NCBI RefSeq assembly: GCF_014898815.1
Contig: NW_026515500.1
Coordinates: 620,001-684,000 of the forward strand
Reading direction: 5' to 3'
DNA length: 64,000 nucleotides
Source: Panonychus citri
Lineage: Eukaryota; Arthropoda; Arachnida; Trombidiformes; Tetranychidae
The notes under the pieces are model-generated. The model was not told the DNA's origin. It made no database searches and was given only the letters and a program-made list of their open reading frames with translations. Positions 44,592 to 55,260 of this stretch are shown here, piece after piece; the stretch's first letter is position 1; each line of letters starts with the position of its first letter. The translations under genes were made by a program, and so were the position numbers.

Positions 44592-46049
44592 ATGGAGGGT
44601 AAAGAATATGATTTAACTGTGTTCGGTGCCACCGGTTACACAGGTAGATATGTTTTCCGTAACCTAATTCTCTGGCAGGAGATTGAAAAGATTCCCAGAA
44701 AAGTTGCCATAGCGGGAAGAAATAAAGCTAAATTGGAATCATTGATTAAGGAAACAGCTTTACAATTGGATAAGAATCTTGATTCAATTGGTTTAATCAT
44801 CGCTGAGATTGAAAATGAGGAAAGTTTACTCTCAATGTGCAAAAAGACAAAGGTTGTTCTCAATGCGTGTGGACCTTACATACTTTATGGTGAACAAGTT
44901 GTCAAAGCTTGTATTCAGGTGAATATTTAGATTATTTAATTGTTTCTTTATTCTTCCATACAGAACTGCTATATAACAGGAATATCTTGATTTGGTTGTT
45001 GATCGAATCTCCTTTCGATCTAAAAATCGTTTACTACAAAGCGATGTTTACTTTTATCACTTATTGTTTTGTTTTGTTTTGATTTTTTTTCCCTAGAGAA
45101 AAGCTCATATGGTTGATATTTCTGGTGAACATCAATATCTTGAAAGTATTCAGTTAAAGTATCATGGAGCTGCTCGATCAGCAGGTGTCTATATTATCGG
45201 TTCATGTGGTTATGGTGCTATTCCAGCGGAAATTGGTACCGATTATTTGAAGCAGAAATTTTCATCTGGTAGACTAAGTCAAGTAGAAGGATTTTTAAAA
45301 TCAAAACAAGGAAAACATGGAATCACACTTAACTATGGAGCTCTTCATACTCTTGTTGAATCTTTTTCCAATGCTAATCAATTACTTGAAGTGAGACACA
45401 GATATCGAAGTCAATTATTCACCAAGAATTTACCTTCACCAAAATATCCAATGAAAGTTAAATTTTTACCCTGGAGAAATGAGGAATTGGGTGGTTGGTG
45501 TGTTCCTCTCTCATTTTCTGATCGTGATATTGTAAACAATAGTCAAAGATGGTTCCATGAATATCAGAATGAAAGACCTGTACAATTTGAAGAGTATATT
45601 GTGGTACCCAAAATCTATCATGCAATCATACTCACCCTTGGAATGTTATACTTTAATTTTCTCACCTATTTCAATTTCACCCGTAAATTGTTACTTAAAT
45701 ATCCAAAGTTTTCACCGTTGGATATTTTTCTAAAGAAGGACCAACCCGACGACAACTTGAAGACATTTCATTTACCTTTCAGTGTGTAGGAAAAGGTTGG
45801 ACGACTCCCTGTCAGGGCGATGAATATGATCACCCACCCAATAAGACTTTAAGTTGTCTCATTTTCGGTCCCGATCCTGGTTATGAGACAACCTCCCGAT
45901 GTCTCATTCAGTCAGGCCTAACAATCCTCGAAGAAAGCGATAAAATGCCATTCGAAGGTGGCTGTTTAACTCCTGCATTTGCTTTTCGAAACACATCACT
46001 CCGTCAACGATTAAATCGCCATGCAGTTTCGTATGAATTAATCGGCTAA
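44592..46049 (+). CDS. SCCPDH: Saccharopine dehydrogenase-like oxidoreductase (one frame break)
   Basis: Exons: 44592-44918 and 45097-46049. The N-terminal Rossmann fold has DLTVFGATGYTGRYV and VVLNACGPYILYGEQVVKAC. VDISGEHQYLESIQLKYH, GVYIIGSCGYGAIPAEIGTD and GYETTSRCLIQSG follow the SCCPDH family, proteins of lipid droplets and mitochondria with no firmly established substrate. A hydrophobic segment (IILTLGMLYFNFLTYF) lies near residue 280. The frame stops at 45789, but adding one T at about 45770 (CATTTACC to CATTTTACC) continues as FQCVGKGWTTPCQG, FGPDPGYETT, GGCLTPAFAFRNTSLRQRL and ends at 46049, matching the family C-terminus. I take the break as an indel error. The start ATG is in ATCATGGAGGG. 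Confidence 0.88.
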
Positions 46050-46360
46050 TCAACCAATCAATCAATGGATCAAAGGCCAAATTGTACAAAAGTCTTTCTA
46101 TTTGCTATTTTCCAATTGGCAAAAGAATCAGCAAAACACATAAAACAATATTGTAAATAAATTAATGTAAATAGATAATCAAATATCTCTCTCTGTCACT
46201 CTTGATAAAGATGAGAAAATAAAGAAAAACAAAATATATGAAACTCAGAGAGGAGCAAAAAATTAAGTTCTAATAACTTTTAATTGACTAATCATTTAAA
46301 TCTATTTCATCAACTATTTACATATCTAATAACACTTAATTTACACGTTTGTTGATTAGC

Positions 46361-47245
46361 TTAAACTTCAATTTTACATTTAGGGTTAAGATCTTGAATA
46401 AGAATCATTAGTAGTTCTAAATGTTGATAATTTGCTGCCTTGGTTCCAGTGATTACAATTGTTTCCAAAGTTGGAATTCTAATCAATGATTGTAAACCGA
46501 TCGCTGTTACGTCCTTGTTATCGGAGAGATTGAGATATTTCAATTTGGTTGAATTTCTAAAATGACAAGCCAATCGACCGCAAGCCCAATCGTCCAGTGG
46601 ATTATCAGATAAGTCTAAATGGACAAGTTGCTTTAGATTAATCAAATTGTCAAGACCTTCGTAACGAAGTTCACAAGCAGAGGCATCGATTCGTTCCACC
46701 TTGAAGGCCGTGTCCATGACCTTTGGTAGGACAATGTCCGTCGAGACCCAAGTGTCCGATCCAACAAATTTAACTCGACCTCCTCGATAGGTGATGAAAT
46801 GAGAAGCAGCTAAATCAGGTCCAAGAATCCCTGTTCGTTTAGGGTTAAACTTTTGAGCGATTATATCCTTCAATTTACTTCTGGCCCTCGCTCTTTCAAG
46901 TAAGTCGCTTAATCGATATCGTTTCTTTGAGTAATATCTCAATTGTTTGTCACTTTCATCAAACATATCCTTTGGATCTTCAGGTGCCATAATGCTTTTT
47001 TTTATCTCAATATAACTACAGGTAATTGTCTTAAATTCCTCTTGATAAACTTCAATTGCACGATCAACATGTTCAACTGTTAATAGCTCAGGATGACAAG
47101 GAATATCAATTGGAGCAGGTAATGGGATGTCCTTTTTAACCATCGGAACGTATTGACCACCTTCATAAGCAACCAATCGACTAGCTTTTGATTCACTAGA
47201 TTTAATCATTTGATTAACACCAGAAATTAACCTTTTCATAGCCAT
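46361..47245 (-). CDS. DMAC2: DMAC2/ATP5S-like mitochondrial leucine-rich-repeat protein
   Basis: A single-exon product of 294 residues starting MAMKRLISGVNQ; the basic N-terminus suits mitochondrial import. LGPDLAASHFITYRGGRVKF is the hallmark of the distal membrane-arm assembly (DMAC2) / ATP5S family. C-terminal leucine-rich repeats follow: LVHLDLSDNPLDDWACGRL, LKYLNLSDNKDVTAIGL, LETIVITGTKA. DMAC2 helps build the distal membrane arm of complex I; the paralogue DMAC2L is associated with ATP synthase. I cannot separate the two by eye. It is transcribed away from C1QBP with about 300 bp between the two starts, so they may share a bidirectional promoter for two mitochondrial genes. Confidence 0.85.
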   Translation of the reverse strand: MAMKRLISGVNQMIKSSESKASRLVAYEGGQYVPMVKKDIPLPAPIDIPCHPELLTVEHVDRAIEVYQEEFKTITCSYIEIKKSIMAPEDPKDMFDESDKQLRYYSKKRYRLSDLLERARARSKLKDIIAQKFNPKRTGILGPDLAASHFITYRGGRVKFVGSDTWVSTDIVLPKVMDTAFKVERIDASACELRYEGLDNLINLKQLVHLDLSDNPLDDWACGRLACHFRNSTKLKYLNLSDNKDVTAIGLQSLIRIPTLETIVITGTKAANYQHLELLMILIQDLNPKCKIEV

Positions 47246-47552
47246 GATTATAATCAACTTAATCACCTAATTAACCAAAATAACGAAAAACAAAAAGAAA
47301 AAAAGGTAAATAAATTATCACCAAAACATATGAATAAACATCTTTGTTGATTAATTTTGAGAGAAAAATTTTCTCAAAACAAACAACATTTTCTAATTCC
47401 GAGAGGAAGTCATAGAGGGAGACACATTCGACCACTTTCCGGGAAAAAATCCTTATATAAGTTGACCGAAAGCACGTTTCTTTTAAATTACTTAATTAAA
47501 CTGGAATTAATACTTAATCTTTTGTCTAATTTCTGTTTAAATTATACTAATC

Positions 47553-48626
47553 ATGTTGTCCAAATTAACCAGATTTGGATCCATTTTCCTTAAATCTTCA
47601 CCTAAACCAACCTTTTCATCATCTCTTAGATTTATTTCCCTTTCTTCTTCCTTGAAAAAACCAATCTCATCTTCTCTATTAAATGTACCACGTTTTTCAT
47701 CAAATTATTTACCAATTAATTTAAATCGTTTCTACAGTAGTGGAAATATTGGTAAAGAAATGGAATCCTTTCTCAATGAAGAAATTAAAGCTGAAAAGTC
47801 TTCAAGTAAACCAGGTAAGATTTGGAATTAGAATTTTTGTTCTATATAAGTAACATGTTCTTTTGTTCTTACCAATTTCTATTCTCTTTCTAATGTAAAT
47901 TATCTCCGCATGATGAAATAACGTCTACGGATAATGATGTCCCCTGACTTGAACTCAGCGTTTTCTGATTAAGAGATAATTTATATTAGTCAGATTCTTT
48001 AAAACCATGACCATGCTCTCATTATGAATCTTTTCTAATCCCATGCTGGTTTTCTTTTTTCCCCCATTTTCTTTTCTACAGTGAAAAATATTCCTGGTTT
48101 CGAAGTCAAGGCTGATGGAGCTTTAGTAGAATTAACTAGAAAATTTAAAGATGAAACCATTCGTATTAGATTGAATGTTAATGGTTCAACTACAGACGAA
48201 GATGTTTCTGAGTCAGCGGAATCAGAAAATGCACCAGCTCCTGGTCCATTGTTGTCTAAACCAAGTTTTTCTATAGAAATTATCAAACCAACAGGAAAAA
48301 CTCTTTGTTTATCTTGTAATTTTTCCAGTGATATGAATCAATTTGAAGAAGATGCTCAATCAGCTAATCCTCAACCATCAACTGAGGATATTTTTGAAAT
48401 CGATGCAATCACTGTTCTAGACAAACCTGCTGAAGAAATAGATGATAATGTCTACATGGGCGATGCTTCCCTGATAGATGGTCAATTATATGATATTCTT
48501 ATGGATTATCTTGATGAGCGAGGTATTGGTAAAGAATTTGCTTCTCATTTAATTGATTATTGTACCGGTTACGAACATGAGAGATACATCAAATTATTGG
48601 AAGATCTCAAAAGTTTCGCCGCTTAA
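47553..48626 (+). CDS. C1QBP: Complement C1q-binding protein homologue (p32/MAM33), mitochondrial matrix
   Basis: Exons: 47553-47814 and 48082-48626. The N-terminal ~65 residues are Ser/Arg/Leu-rich without acids, a mitochondrial presequence. The MAM33 domain shows VKNIPGFEVKADGALVELTR, SFSIEIIKPTGKTLCLSC, VYMGDASLIDGQLYDILMDY and IGKEFASHLIDYCTGYEHE, ending in a helix (YIKLLEDLKSFAA). This doughnut-shaped acidic trimer supports mitochondrial translation and ribosome biogenesis. Splice phase is consistent and no break is seen. Confidence 0.95.
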
Positions 48627-50212
48627 ATCATCTCATTTAAAATTATCACCTCTCTCTCTCACAGATCATATAACATATTAGTCAAAATTGTATTAATCAT
48701 CCTAATCAATGAAACCAAAACAATTATGTATAAATTTTCCCATAGTTTTTTTTATTCCTTAGATGTATCATAGTTTAAACACTGTGTTGATTAATTTGTA
48801 AATTAAATTAGTAATTTAATCTAAAATCTCCCTAATTTAGTTTCACTTTTAATATCTCAAAGGTTAATCAACAGGTTTATGTTGATTGTAAACTTGTTCC
48901 ATTAGAGATTTTAAATTGTTAAGGTCGTTCCCATCTCTTGATTGTCAATTGATTTATTAATTTTGTTTTTATTTGATGATATTGGAGAGATCACCAGTTA
49001 ACATTCATCAAATTAATTACCAAGAAAAAGAAATAATAAATTCAATTCGCCCGAAGGTGTTTTTTTCCCAACAAAATTTTCTAAATTGTTTCAACCCTTT
49101 CCAAGAGGGAGAACCATTAATTTACCTAACTGAATTAGTTAATTATCTCGTTGATTGTTCACAATTACAGATGTAGGTAACGGCGCATTGTCAATGTGTT
49201 GACAGTTTATGATTGAATGTGAGTAGATTGTTGTTTCCATTGGGAACCTTGATTTCTTTTGATCACAGTTGATTACAATTCCACAACAATTATGATTCTA
49301 TGATAAAACCAATCAATGTAATAATTGCTCCAAAAAAAGGAAGAGAAGACAAAATCAAGGTAAGAGTAAAATGATTACAATTAATTAACAAAAGAGTCAA
49401 TTGTTTACCATAAAAACTGTCACTCAGAATGGAAACGTTTTCACTGTTTCTTTTGATTTGATTTGATTAGACAATTAAAACTGTTGAAGAAACAAATTAA
49501 CCTGTCAACAGAAAGTGATGGTGATCGAGATTACAATTGGTTGATAAATAATTAAATGATTAAAGAAATAAAAGACAATTAAATGAACGAGATGATGACA
49601 ATTAATATCCAATAAAATGTGGAGATAGGAAAACAGTTGCATCGAAAACCGGGAAAATTGAAAAGGAACAAGTTGATTACCGGTTAATGATTGTTCTTGA
49701 CGATGATTAAGTTAATTACAGTGATGATTATGATGAATTTACCTTTGGTTAATAATAAAACAAATTGTTAGAAGATAAAACGATGACTTTAAGAAGGAGC
49801 AATTGGATGAATGGAGAAAATGATTAGTTTCATTTCTCTCTCTCTCTCTTTCTCTCTAAGTGTGTGTGTAGGTTTGGCCTGAGGTTAAATTCCGCTTCCG
49901 ATCAATTTCTTGTTTGATTGGTTTTCTTTTCTTTTCCATCATCATCATCATCATCTCATCCTTGTCATTTACTCTCCCTTTTCTCTCTCTCACATTCTAC
50001 CTTTAAATTCACCTGCAACTCTTGGTTCTCTTCTATTCGCCATCATCATTGGAACATCATTTTCTCCAACGTTTCTTGTGATTCTCGCCTTGTGATTCTT
50101 TCATCTGATTAACACTTTTCATCTACAATTAGTTAACCTAATTTACGAATTCGTTTCATCTATTTTTTCTCTGTGTGTTGATTGTTTCTTTTTTCTTCTG
50201 TAGAAATCAAAT
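48627..50212. other. Intergenic region, 5' leader of UGDH at the right end
   Basis: About 1.6 kb AT-rich. The right part has CT- and TGTG-tracts (49833-49871) and TTCTTCTGTAG just before the UGDH ATG, a plausible acceptor of a 5' UTR intron. No coding sequence recognised. Confidence 0.45.
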
Positions 50213-51969
50213 ATGAAGGATGTCAAAAGAATCTGTTGTATTGGTGCTGGTTATGTCGGTGGACCAACAAGTTGCGTGATCGCCTCGAAATGTCCTCATC
50301 TCACTGTGGTGGTTGTCGATTCGAATGAGAATCGAATTGAATCTTGGAATTCTGATTCTCTTCCAATCTATGAACCAGGATTGGAAGACATTGTTAAAAA
50401 ATGTCGAGGTTCCAATCTTTTCTTTTCAACCGATGTCAAAGGAGAAATTGATGCCGCTGATTTGATCTTTATTTCGGTTAATACGCCGACTAAAACATTC
50501 GGTATTGGTGAAGGTGAAGCCGCTGATTTGAAAAATTTAGACTTTGTTTGTAAGTATTTTGATGAGTAACAATATGTGATCGATTAATATTAGATCAAGA
50601 TTAAAGTGTAGAACTTTCTGCTGATTCTTTCATCATTTAAGGTCGGATTATCGCCGACAATGCAAAGGCGAGTAAAATTGTCGTTGAGAAAAGTACAGTT
50701 CCTGTTAAGGCCGCTGAATTGGTAAACAGAATATTAAAAGCAAACCAAAAGCCAGGTCTTTGCTTCCAAGTTTTATCCAATCCTGAGTTTCTCGCCGAGG
50801 GCACAGCGATTAATGACCTTCTTAATCCGGATCGTATCCTAATAGGCGGAGAGGAAAGTGAAGCGGGTCAAGAAGCAGTGGCAAAATTAACTTCAATATA
50901 TACTAATTGGGTTGATCCAAAGAAGATAATTAGTACTAATCTTTGGTCAGCTGAGCTCTCCAAATTGACTGCCAATGCTTTTCTCGCCCAGAAAATATCA
51001 TCAATCAATGCGATTTCAGGTAAAAATTGAGACGAAAGTTTTGATAATCAAAACCAGAAAAAGTGTACCAAATTTAATTGTTTTAAATTGATTAACTCTT
51101 TTGTCGATTCAGCCATTTGTGAAGCAACTGGTGCCGATGTAAGGGAAGTGGCCAAAGCCGTTGGAACTGATACCAGAATCGGGATAAATTTCTTCGAGCG
51201 GGTGTCGGGTTTGGTGGAAGTTGCTTCCAGAAAGATGTCCTCAACCTCGTCTACCTGGCAAAGACTATGCACTTATATGAAGTCGCCGAATATTGGAATC
51301 AGGTAAGAACAAATTTCTCGAATAGATTGTTCCAAGTGAATCTAATGATAAAATTCTATCGATCAGGTTATCGTGTTAAACAATTACCAAAAGAAACGAT
51401 TCGCTCAGCGTATAATTGAATGTCTATGCTACACCATCACCGATAAACGATTGACGATTTTTGGTTTCGCATTCAAAGCCGACACGGGAGACACTCGAGA
51501 ATCACCTGCGATTTATATTTGCCGTGATCTTCTCAAGGAAGGCGCGAAATTGAACATTTATGACCCAAAAGTGTGTCCAAAGCAAATTATGAATGATCTA
51601 AGGTCAGTCTTACCCGAAGAACGGGATTCACTTGATTCATTGGTTGAAATTCATGATGACCCTTACGAAGCTTCGAGTTCATCTCATTGTCTAATAATCT
51701 GCACCGATTGGGATGAATTCAAACACTACGATTACCAAAAAATGTACAATGTCATGAAGAAACCGGCCTGTGTTTTTGACGGTCGATTAATTTTGGACCA
51801 TCAACAATTAACTTCAATCGGATTTCACGTTGAAACAATTGGAAAAAAATTACGTCGAGAGGCCAATGTCAAGTGCTTTGAGCTAATCAACTCAACTAAT
51901 ATTGAAAATCCTCTTAATCATCAATATGTTTTATTGATTTCCGATCGATTTTACTTGTTCAAATTTTGA
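50213..51969 (+). CDS. UGDH: UDP-glucose 6-dehydrogenase (4 exons, one frame break)
   Basis: It oxidises UDP-glucose to UDP-glucuronate, the precursor of glycosaminoglycans (Drosophila sugarless). Exons: 50213-50549, 50642-51019, 51113-51302 and 51367-51969. The NAD motif is ICCIGAGYVGGPTSCVIA. SVNTPTKTFGIGEGEAADLK, EKSTVPVKAAE, LSNPEFLAEGTAI and LTANAFLAQKISSINAISA are typical. The catalytic cysteine lies in GVGFGGSCFQKDVLNLVYLA, read only after restoring one A in ATAAATTTC at about 51187 (giving IKFLRAGVGFGGSC). The C-terminal domain includes FGFAFKADTGDTRES and IYDPKV. The tail after IETIGKK-like VETIGKKLRREANV extends about 30 residues in an unusual hydrophobic end (YVLLISDRFYLFKF), which may mean the true stop or last splice differs. 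Confidence 0.92.
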
Positions 51970-52332
51970 CAATATCTTTTTACCATAATTGAATTATGTT
52001 TAACTGATAAACCAATTGACCATCAATAGTTGATCTTCGATATTTTATGAATCTTATCATTCAATGAGAATTTAATAATTGCTACGTTTTAATTACTATT
52101 TGTAAAATCAATTATTAATAATAAAGGACTTTATTTTTTTCTGATTCAATCAGAAAATTAATCATTTGAAAATCCAAATGCCAACAAGTTAAATTGTCAA
52201 TCACAATCATTGTCTTTACAATTGCGGTTAATTTGGTTGATTAACTGATCGAATTGAAGATCACAATAAACTAAAGTGATTCAGTAAAGAAGATATTTTT
52301 CCTCTTATCCTTAATCTAGTCGGTAAAGGCTC
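51970..52332. other. UGDH 3' flank, duplicated at 54660-54890 and 60107-60286
   Basis: Starts ACAATATCTTTTTACCATAATTGAATTATG and includes AATAATAAAGGACTTTATTTTT, a likely polyadenylation region. Near-identical sequence follows the UGDH tail copy at 54.4 kb, and a shorter version is at 60.1 kb. Confidence 0.8.
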
Positions 52333-52677
52333 AAAATAGCGAAATTAAAAGAGCGAAAAACAAATAAGTGAAGGTCACTAGCGCGAAAGTAAAAGTACCG
52401 AAAAGTAGCGAATTTACAACTAAATTAACCAACTTACCATCTAAAAAATTTATTGATTCGGTGTAAAATATAATAAATTGCAATAATAATAAACCATTTT
52501 GAGCTGATTTTTCAAGGTTTTGAATTTTTTGGTTAATCACAATTTACAAGTAATTGCTTTCATCAACTAGAAATTAATTAATCAGAAAAATTCTGTATTA
52601 TTGATTGAACATGATAAGGTTCATCTTGAGAAATTTTTTCGCTATCTTGACTCTCACTCTTTTGATTTCGCTATTTT
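52333..52677. mobile_element. Candidate 345-bp inverted-repeat element
   Basis: The ends match: AAAATAGCGAAATTAAAAGAG on the left and CTCTTTTGATTTCGCTATTTT on the right, inverted. The interior has no supported ORF. Just after the right end begins sequence (CTCTGGATTCATTGTTTATG) that is also found at 57841 beside silk copy 7. Unlike the other MITEs, no empty site or clear target duplication was found, so the call is weaker. Confidence 0.5.
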
Positions 52678-52729
52678 CCTCTGGATTCATTGTTTATGCG
52701 TCAAAGTATCAAATTGAAAAGTAAATAAA

Positions 52730-52943
52730 GGGTGTTAAGGATAAAGTGTTTAGAAAAGGAGGATTTGTTTATTAATTTTATCAGGTAAACAAAAGACAAT
52801 CAGGAGATAATTTAAAGATAATCTAAAGATATTTGACCAGAGACCAATTGGGAATCAATTTAATTGTGATTATCTCTTTTGTTTACCTGATAAAATTAAG
52901 AAGAAGCTCCTCCTATTCTAAACACTTTATCCTTAACACCCTT
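52730..52943. mobile_element. 214-bp MITE (AAGGGTGTTAAGG ends) with paralogous empty site
   Basis: The terminal repeats are AAGGGTGTTAAGGATAAAGT and its reverse complement over about 35 bp, with further inner complementarity (TTTTATCAGGTAAACAAAAG / CTTTTGTTTACCTGATAAAA). Flanks read AGTAAA-TA and TA-GAAATG. The duplicate locus near silk copy 7 reads AAAAGTAAATAGAAATGAAA at 57879-57898 without it. The AAGGGTGT start is shared with the 134-bp element, suggesting related families. Confidence 0.95.
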
Positions 52944-53327
52944 TAGAAATGAAAAGAGAGACAAGAGAAACAAATTCAAAGCAATTCATTTGGTTTGGTT
53001 AATTTATTGATACATTTTATTAGTTAATTTCCAATAGACTTGTGATCGTGATTGATTATTATCAAAAAAATTATCAATGATAAAAAATTGACCATAACTA
53101 ATGACCTTGAACTTATAACTTTGGACAAAAAATTATGAGAGGGAATAAACAAGATTCTGATGATGACGAAACCTCGAACTAGAGTGAAAGCTAAAATAAA
53201 CCCCATGAGAATGATGAAGAACGAGAAATATCTGAAAATTGTAGGTGGTTCAAGTAAATTGTTTTTTTCAACACTTAGAATTTTAACTGATTAAACAGAG
53301 ATGAATGAATTGGAAAACACCAGTACA

Positions 53328-54095
53328 TTATTTTCCCATCACGCCATTTATTATGCCAGTTGCAACACTTGAAGATTGGCCAGCTCCTGATGCATCTACA
53401 TATCCGATGGATGAGCTCCTTAATATATGAACCAACGCACTGACTACTTCCAATAAGGTTTGAACCAAGATTTCACATTGACTCAAACCAGGATTAGATG
53501 CTGCAACCGAAGCACTAATGCTTCTGATAGCGTTGGAAAGACTGTCTAAATTAATTTCACCATTTGATGTGAGGCTAGTTACAACTGAAGAGACTCTTGA
53601 AGCAGCAGAGGGTGACGAAAGTCTTGAAGCAGCACCAGCACCAGCACCAGCACCCTGACCATAACCAGCACCAGCACCAGCACCAGAACCAGCACCAGCA
53701 CCGGCACCGTAACCCTGACCATAACCACCAGCACCAGCACCCTGACCATAACCAGCACCAGCACCAGCACCAGCACCAGCACCAGCACCAGCACCAGCAC
53801 CAGCACCAGCACCAGAACCAGCACCAGCACCGTAACCCTGACCATAACCACCAGCACCCTGACCATAACCACCAGCACCCTGACCATAACCACCCACACC
53901 CTGACCATAACCACCAGCACCAGCACCAGAACCATAACCATAACCTTTATAATAACCAGTACCCGCACCAGAGCCAGCACTAGTTCCATTATCAGGAGCA
54001 GAAACAAGGCCCTGGTACGATGAAGATGGCATAAGTCCCATAAAAATGGCGATTAACCAAAAATAATTAACGGCCATAAGTGGATTTAAACTCAT
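53328..54095 (-). CDS. Spidroin-like silk protein, copy 6 (longest, intact)
   Basis: The 255-residue secreted protein starts MSLNPLMAVNYFWLIAIFMG (an upstream GTG keeps the frame open but ATG at 54095 fits the other copies). Residues about 30-155 are a repetitive core of GGYGQG and GA-runs (GAGAGAGAG), with GYGYGSG. GA and GGX motifs are what build beta-crystallites and amorphous regions in spider minor and major ampullate silks. The CTD is full length: SRLSSPSAASRVSSVVTSL, NLDSLSNAIRSISASVAAS, NPGLSQCEILVQTLLEVVSA, LVHILRSSSIGYVDAS, ending IINGVMGK. The cysteine of LSQCE matches the spidroin dimer cysteine. The repeat also leaves long open frames in other phases, which are artefacts. This is the best candidate for the main structural member. 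Confidence 0.88.
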   Translation of the reverse strand: MSLNPLMAVNYFWLIAIFMGLMPSSSYQGLVSAPDNGTSAGSGAGTGYYKGYGYGSGAGAGGYGQGVGGYGQGAGGYGQGAGGYGQGYGAGAGSGAGAGAGAGAGAGAGAGAGAGYGQGAGAGGYGQGYGAGAGAGSGAGAGAGYGQGAGAGAGAASRLSSPSAASRVSSVVTSLTSNGEINLDSLSNAIRSISASVAASNPGLSQCEILVQTLLEVVSALVHILRSSSIGYVDASGAGQSSSVATGIINGVMGK

Positions 54096-54184
54096 TGTTC
54101 TTCTTGTGGTTAACACTTTCGATTTTAACTGTTAGAAATGTTCACTGATTCGGATGAAAATTAAATTTAACTGTGATTTCCCCT

Positions 54185-54275
54185 TCAAATGATTTCACCT
54201 TTTATGTGATTTTCTCACATGTCAACGTGTCGCTTTGTCCTCGATAAAGTTACCTGAACAAACTCAAACATAAAT
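54185..54275 (-). promoter_or_regulatory. Silk promoter block P6
   Basis: On the minus strand: TTCAGGTAACTTTATCGAGG, CACGTTGACATGTGAG and CACATAAAAGGTGAAAT. Same order as the plus-strand copies, showing that the whole unit inverted, not the coding part alone. Confidence 0.72.
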
Positions 54276-54393
54276 TGAATTAAAATTAGATTATCTTCAT
54301 GATAATTAAGACAAATTTAGCAAAGGCATCGTATTAAAAACACTTTCTATCATCAAAGTTACTTTCGTATGTTTGTCACAATTTTCAATTGGG

Positions 54394-54890
54394 ATGAATT
54401 CGAACGATTGGGGTGAATTCAAACACTACGATTACCAAAAAATGTACAATGTCATGAAGAAACCGGCCTGTGTTTTTGACGGTCGATTAATTTTGGACCA
54501 TCAACAATTAACTTCAATCGGATTTCACGTTGAAACAATTGGAAAAAAATTACGTCGAGAGGCCAATGTGTCAAGTGCTTTGAGCTAATCAACTCAACTA
54601 ATATTGAAAATCCTCTTAATCATCAATATGTTTTATTGATTTCCGATCGATTTTACTTGTTCAAATTTTGACAATATCTTTTTACCATAATTGAATTATG
54701 ATTAACTGATAAACCAATTGACCATCAATAGTTGATCTTCGATATTTTATGAATCTTATCATTCAATGAGAATTTAATAATTGCTACGTTTTAATTACTA
54801 TTTGTAAAATCAATTATTAATAATAAAAGGACTTTATTTTTTTCTGATTCAATCAGAAAATTAATCATTTGAAAATCCAAATGCCAGCAA
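54394..54890 (+). pseudogene. Duplicated 3' end of UGDH
   Basis: Copy of about 51706-52195: WDEFKHYDYQKMYNVMKKPA continues to LRREANV, where an extra TG (AATGTGTCAAG against AATGTCAAG) shifts the frame and gives SSALS and a stop. The 3' flank with the polyadenylation region follows. The NAD-binding and catalytic domains are missing, so no enzyme can result. The join to silk flank at 54385-54400 has GGGATGAATTCGAACGATTGGGGTGAATTC. Confidence 0.9.
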
Positions 54891-55260
54891 CATCTTTTTT
54901 CTTTCTCTCTCATACACTCATTTTCTCTCGCCATTCCTTTGGCATCTCTAGTGTGCATCTCGTAGTCGAAGTGGCATTTGTGTTTGGTTGGGTGAATCTT
55001 TTTTCCATTCAAGTGTTTCATCAACTTTTCGCTGGCCGAGTATCTTATTAACGGCCTTTACTCTAATTGTGTTCGTAATTAGTTATGTATACTCGGGAGA
55101 ATCATCACTTTTACTACAATCATTCATCTTACTCTTCTTCCTTGTCTTCAATGTCCTTTTCACTGCTTGGGATACCTGGTTAAGACACCAAGAGCTACAT
55201 AACAAATGTCGTCTATTATCATAAAAGATTAAAAATTGTTCAGGTAAATCCAAAGAGTAA
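54891..55260 (+). pseudogene. Duplicated exon 2 of TMEM94
   Basis: Near-identical to 62445-62805, including the preceding pyrimidine tract and acceptor (GGCATCTCTAG / GTGTGCATCTCG). It encodes GESFFHSSVSSTFRWPSILL and VYSGESSLLLQSFILLFF, but CRLLS is followed by a stop where TMEM94 has CRLLSQKIK (TCATAA against TCACAA). The donor GTTCAGGTAAATC remains. Confidence 0.9.

Noticed and set aside
48973..49176. 67-residue ORF downstream of C1QBP
   Set aside because: No recognisable motif, AT-rich composition, no splice context and no duplicate elsewhere.
53579..54007. Long open frames of Val/Leu (minus) and Gln/His (plus) repeats over silk copy 6
   Set aside because: They are other-frame readings of the GGTGCT-type repeat. 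Only the Gly/Ala frame has a signal peptide and a conserved CTD.
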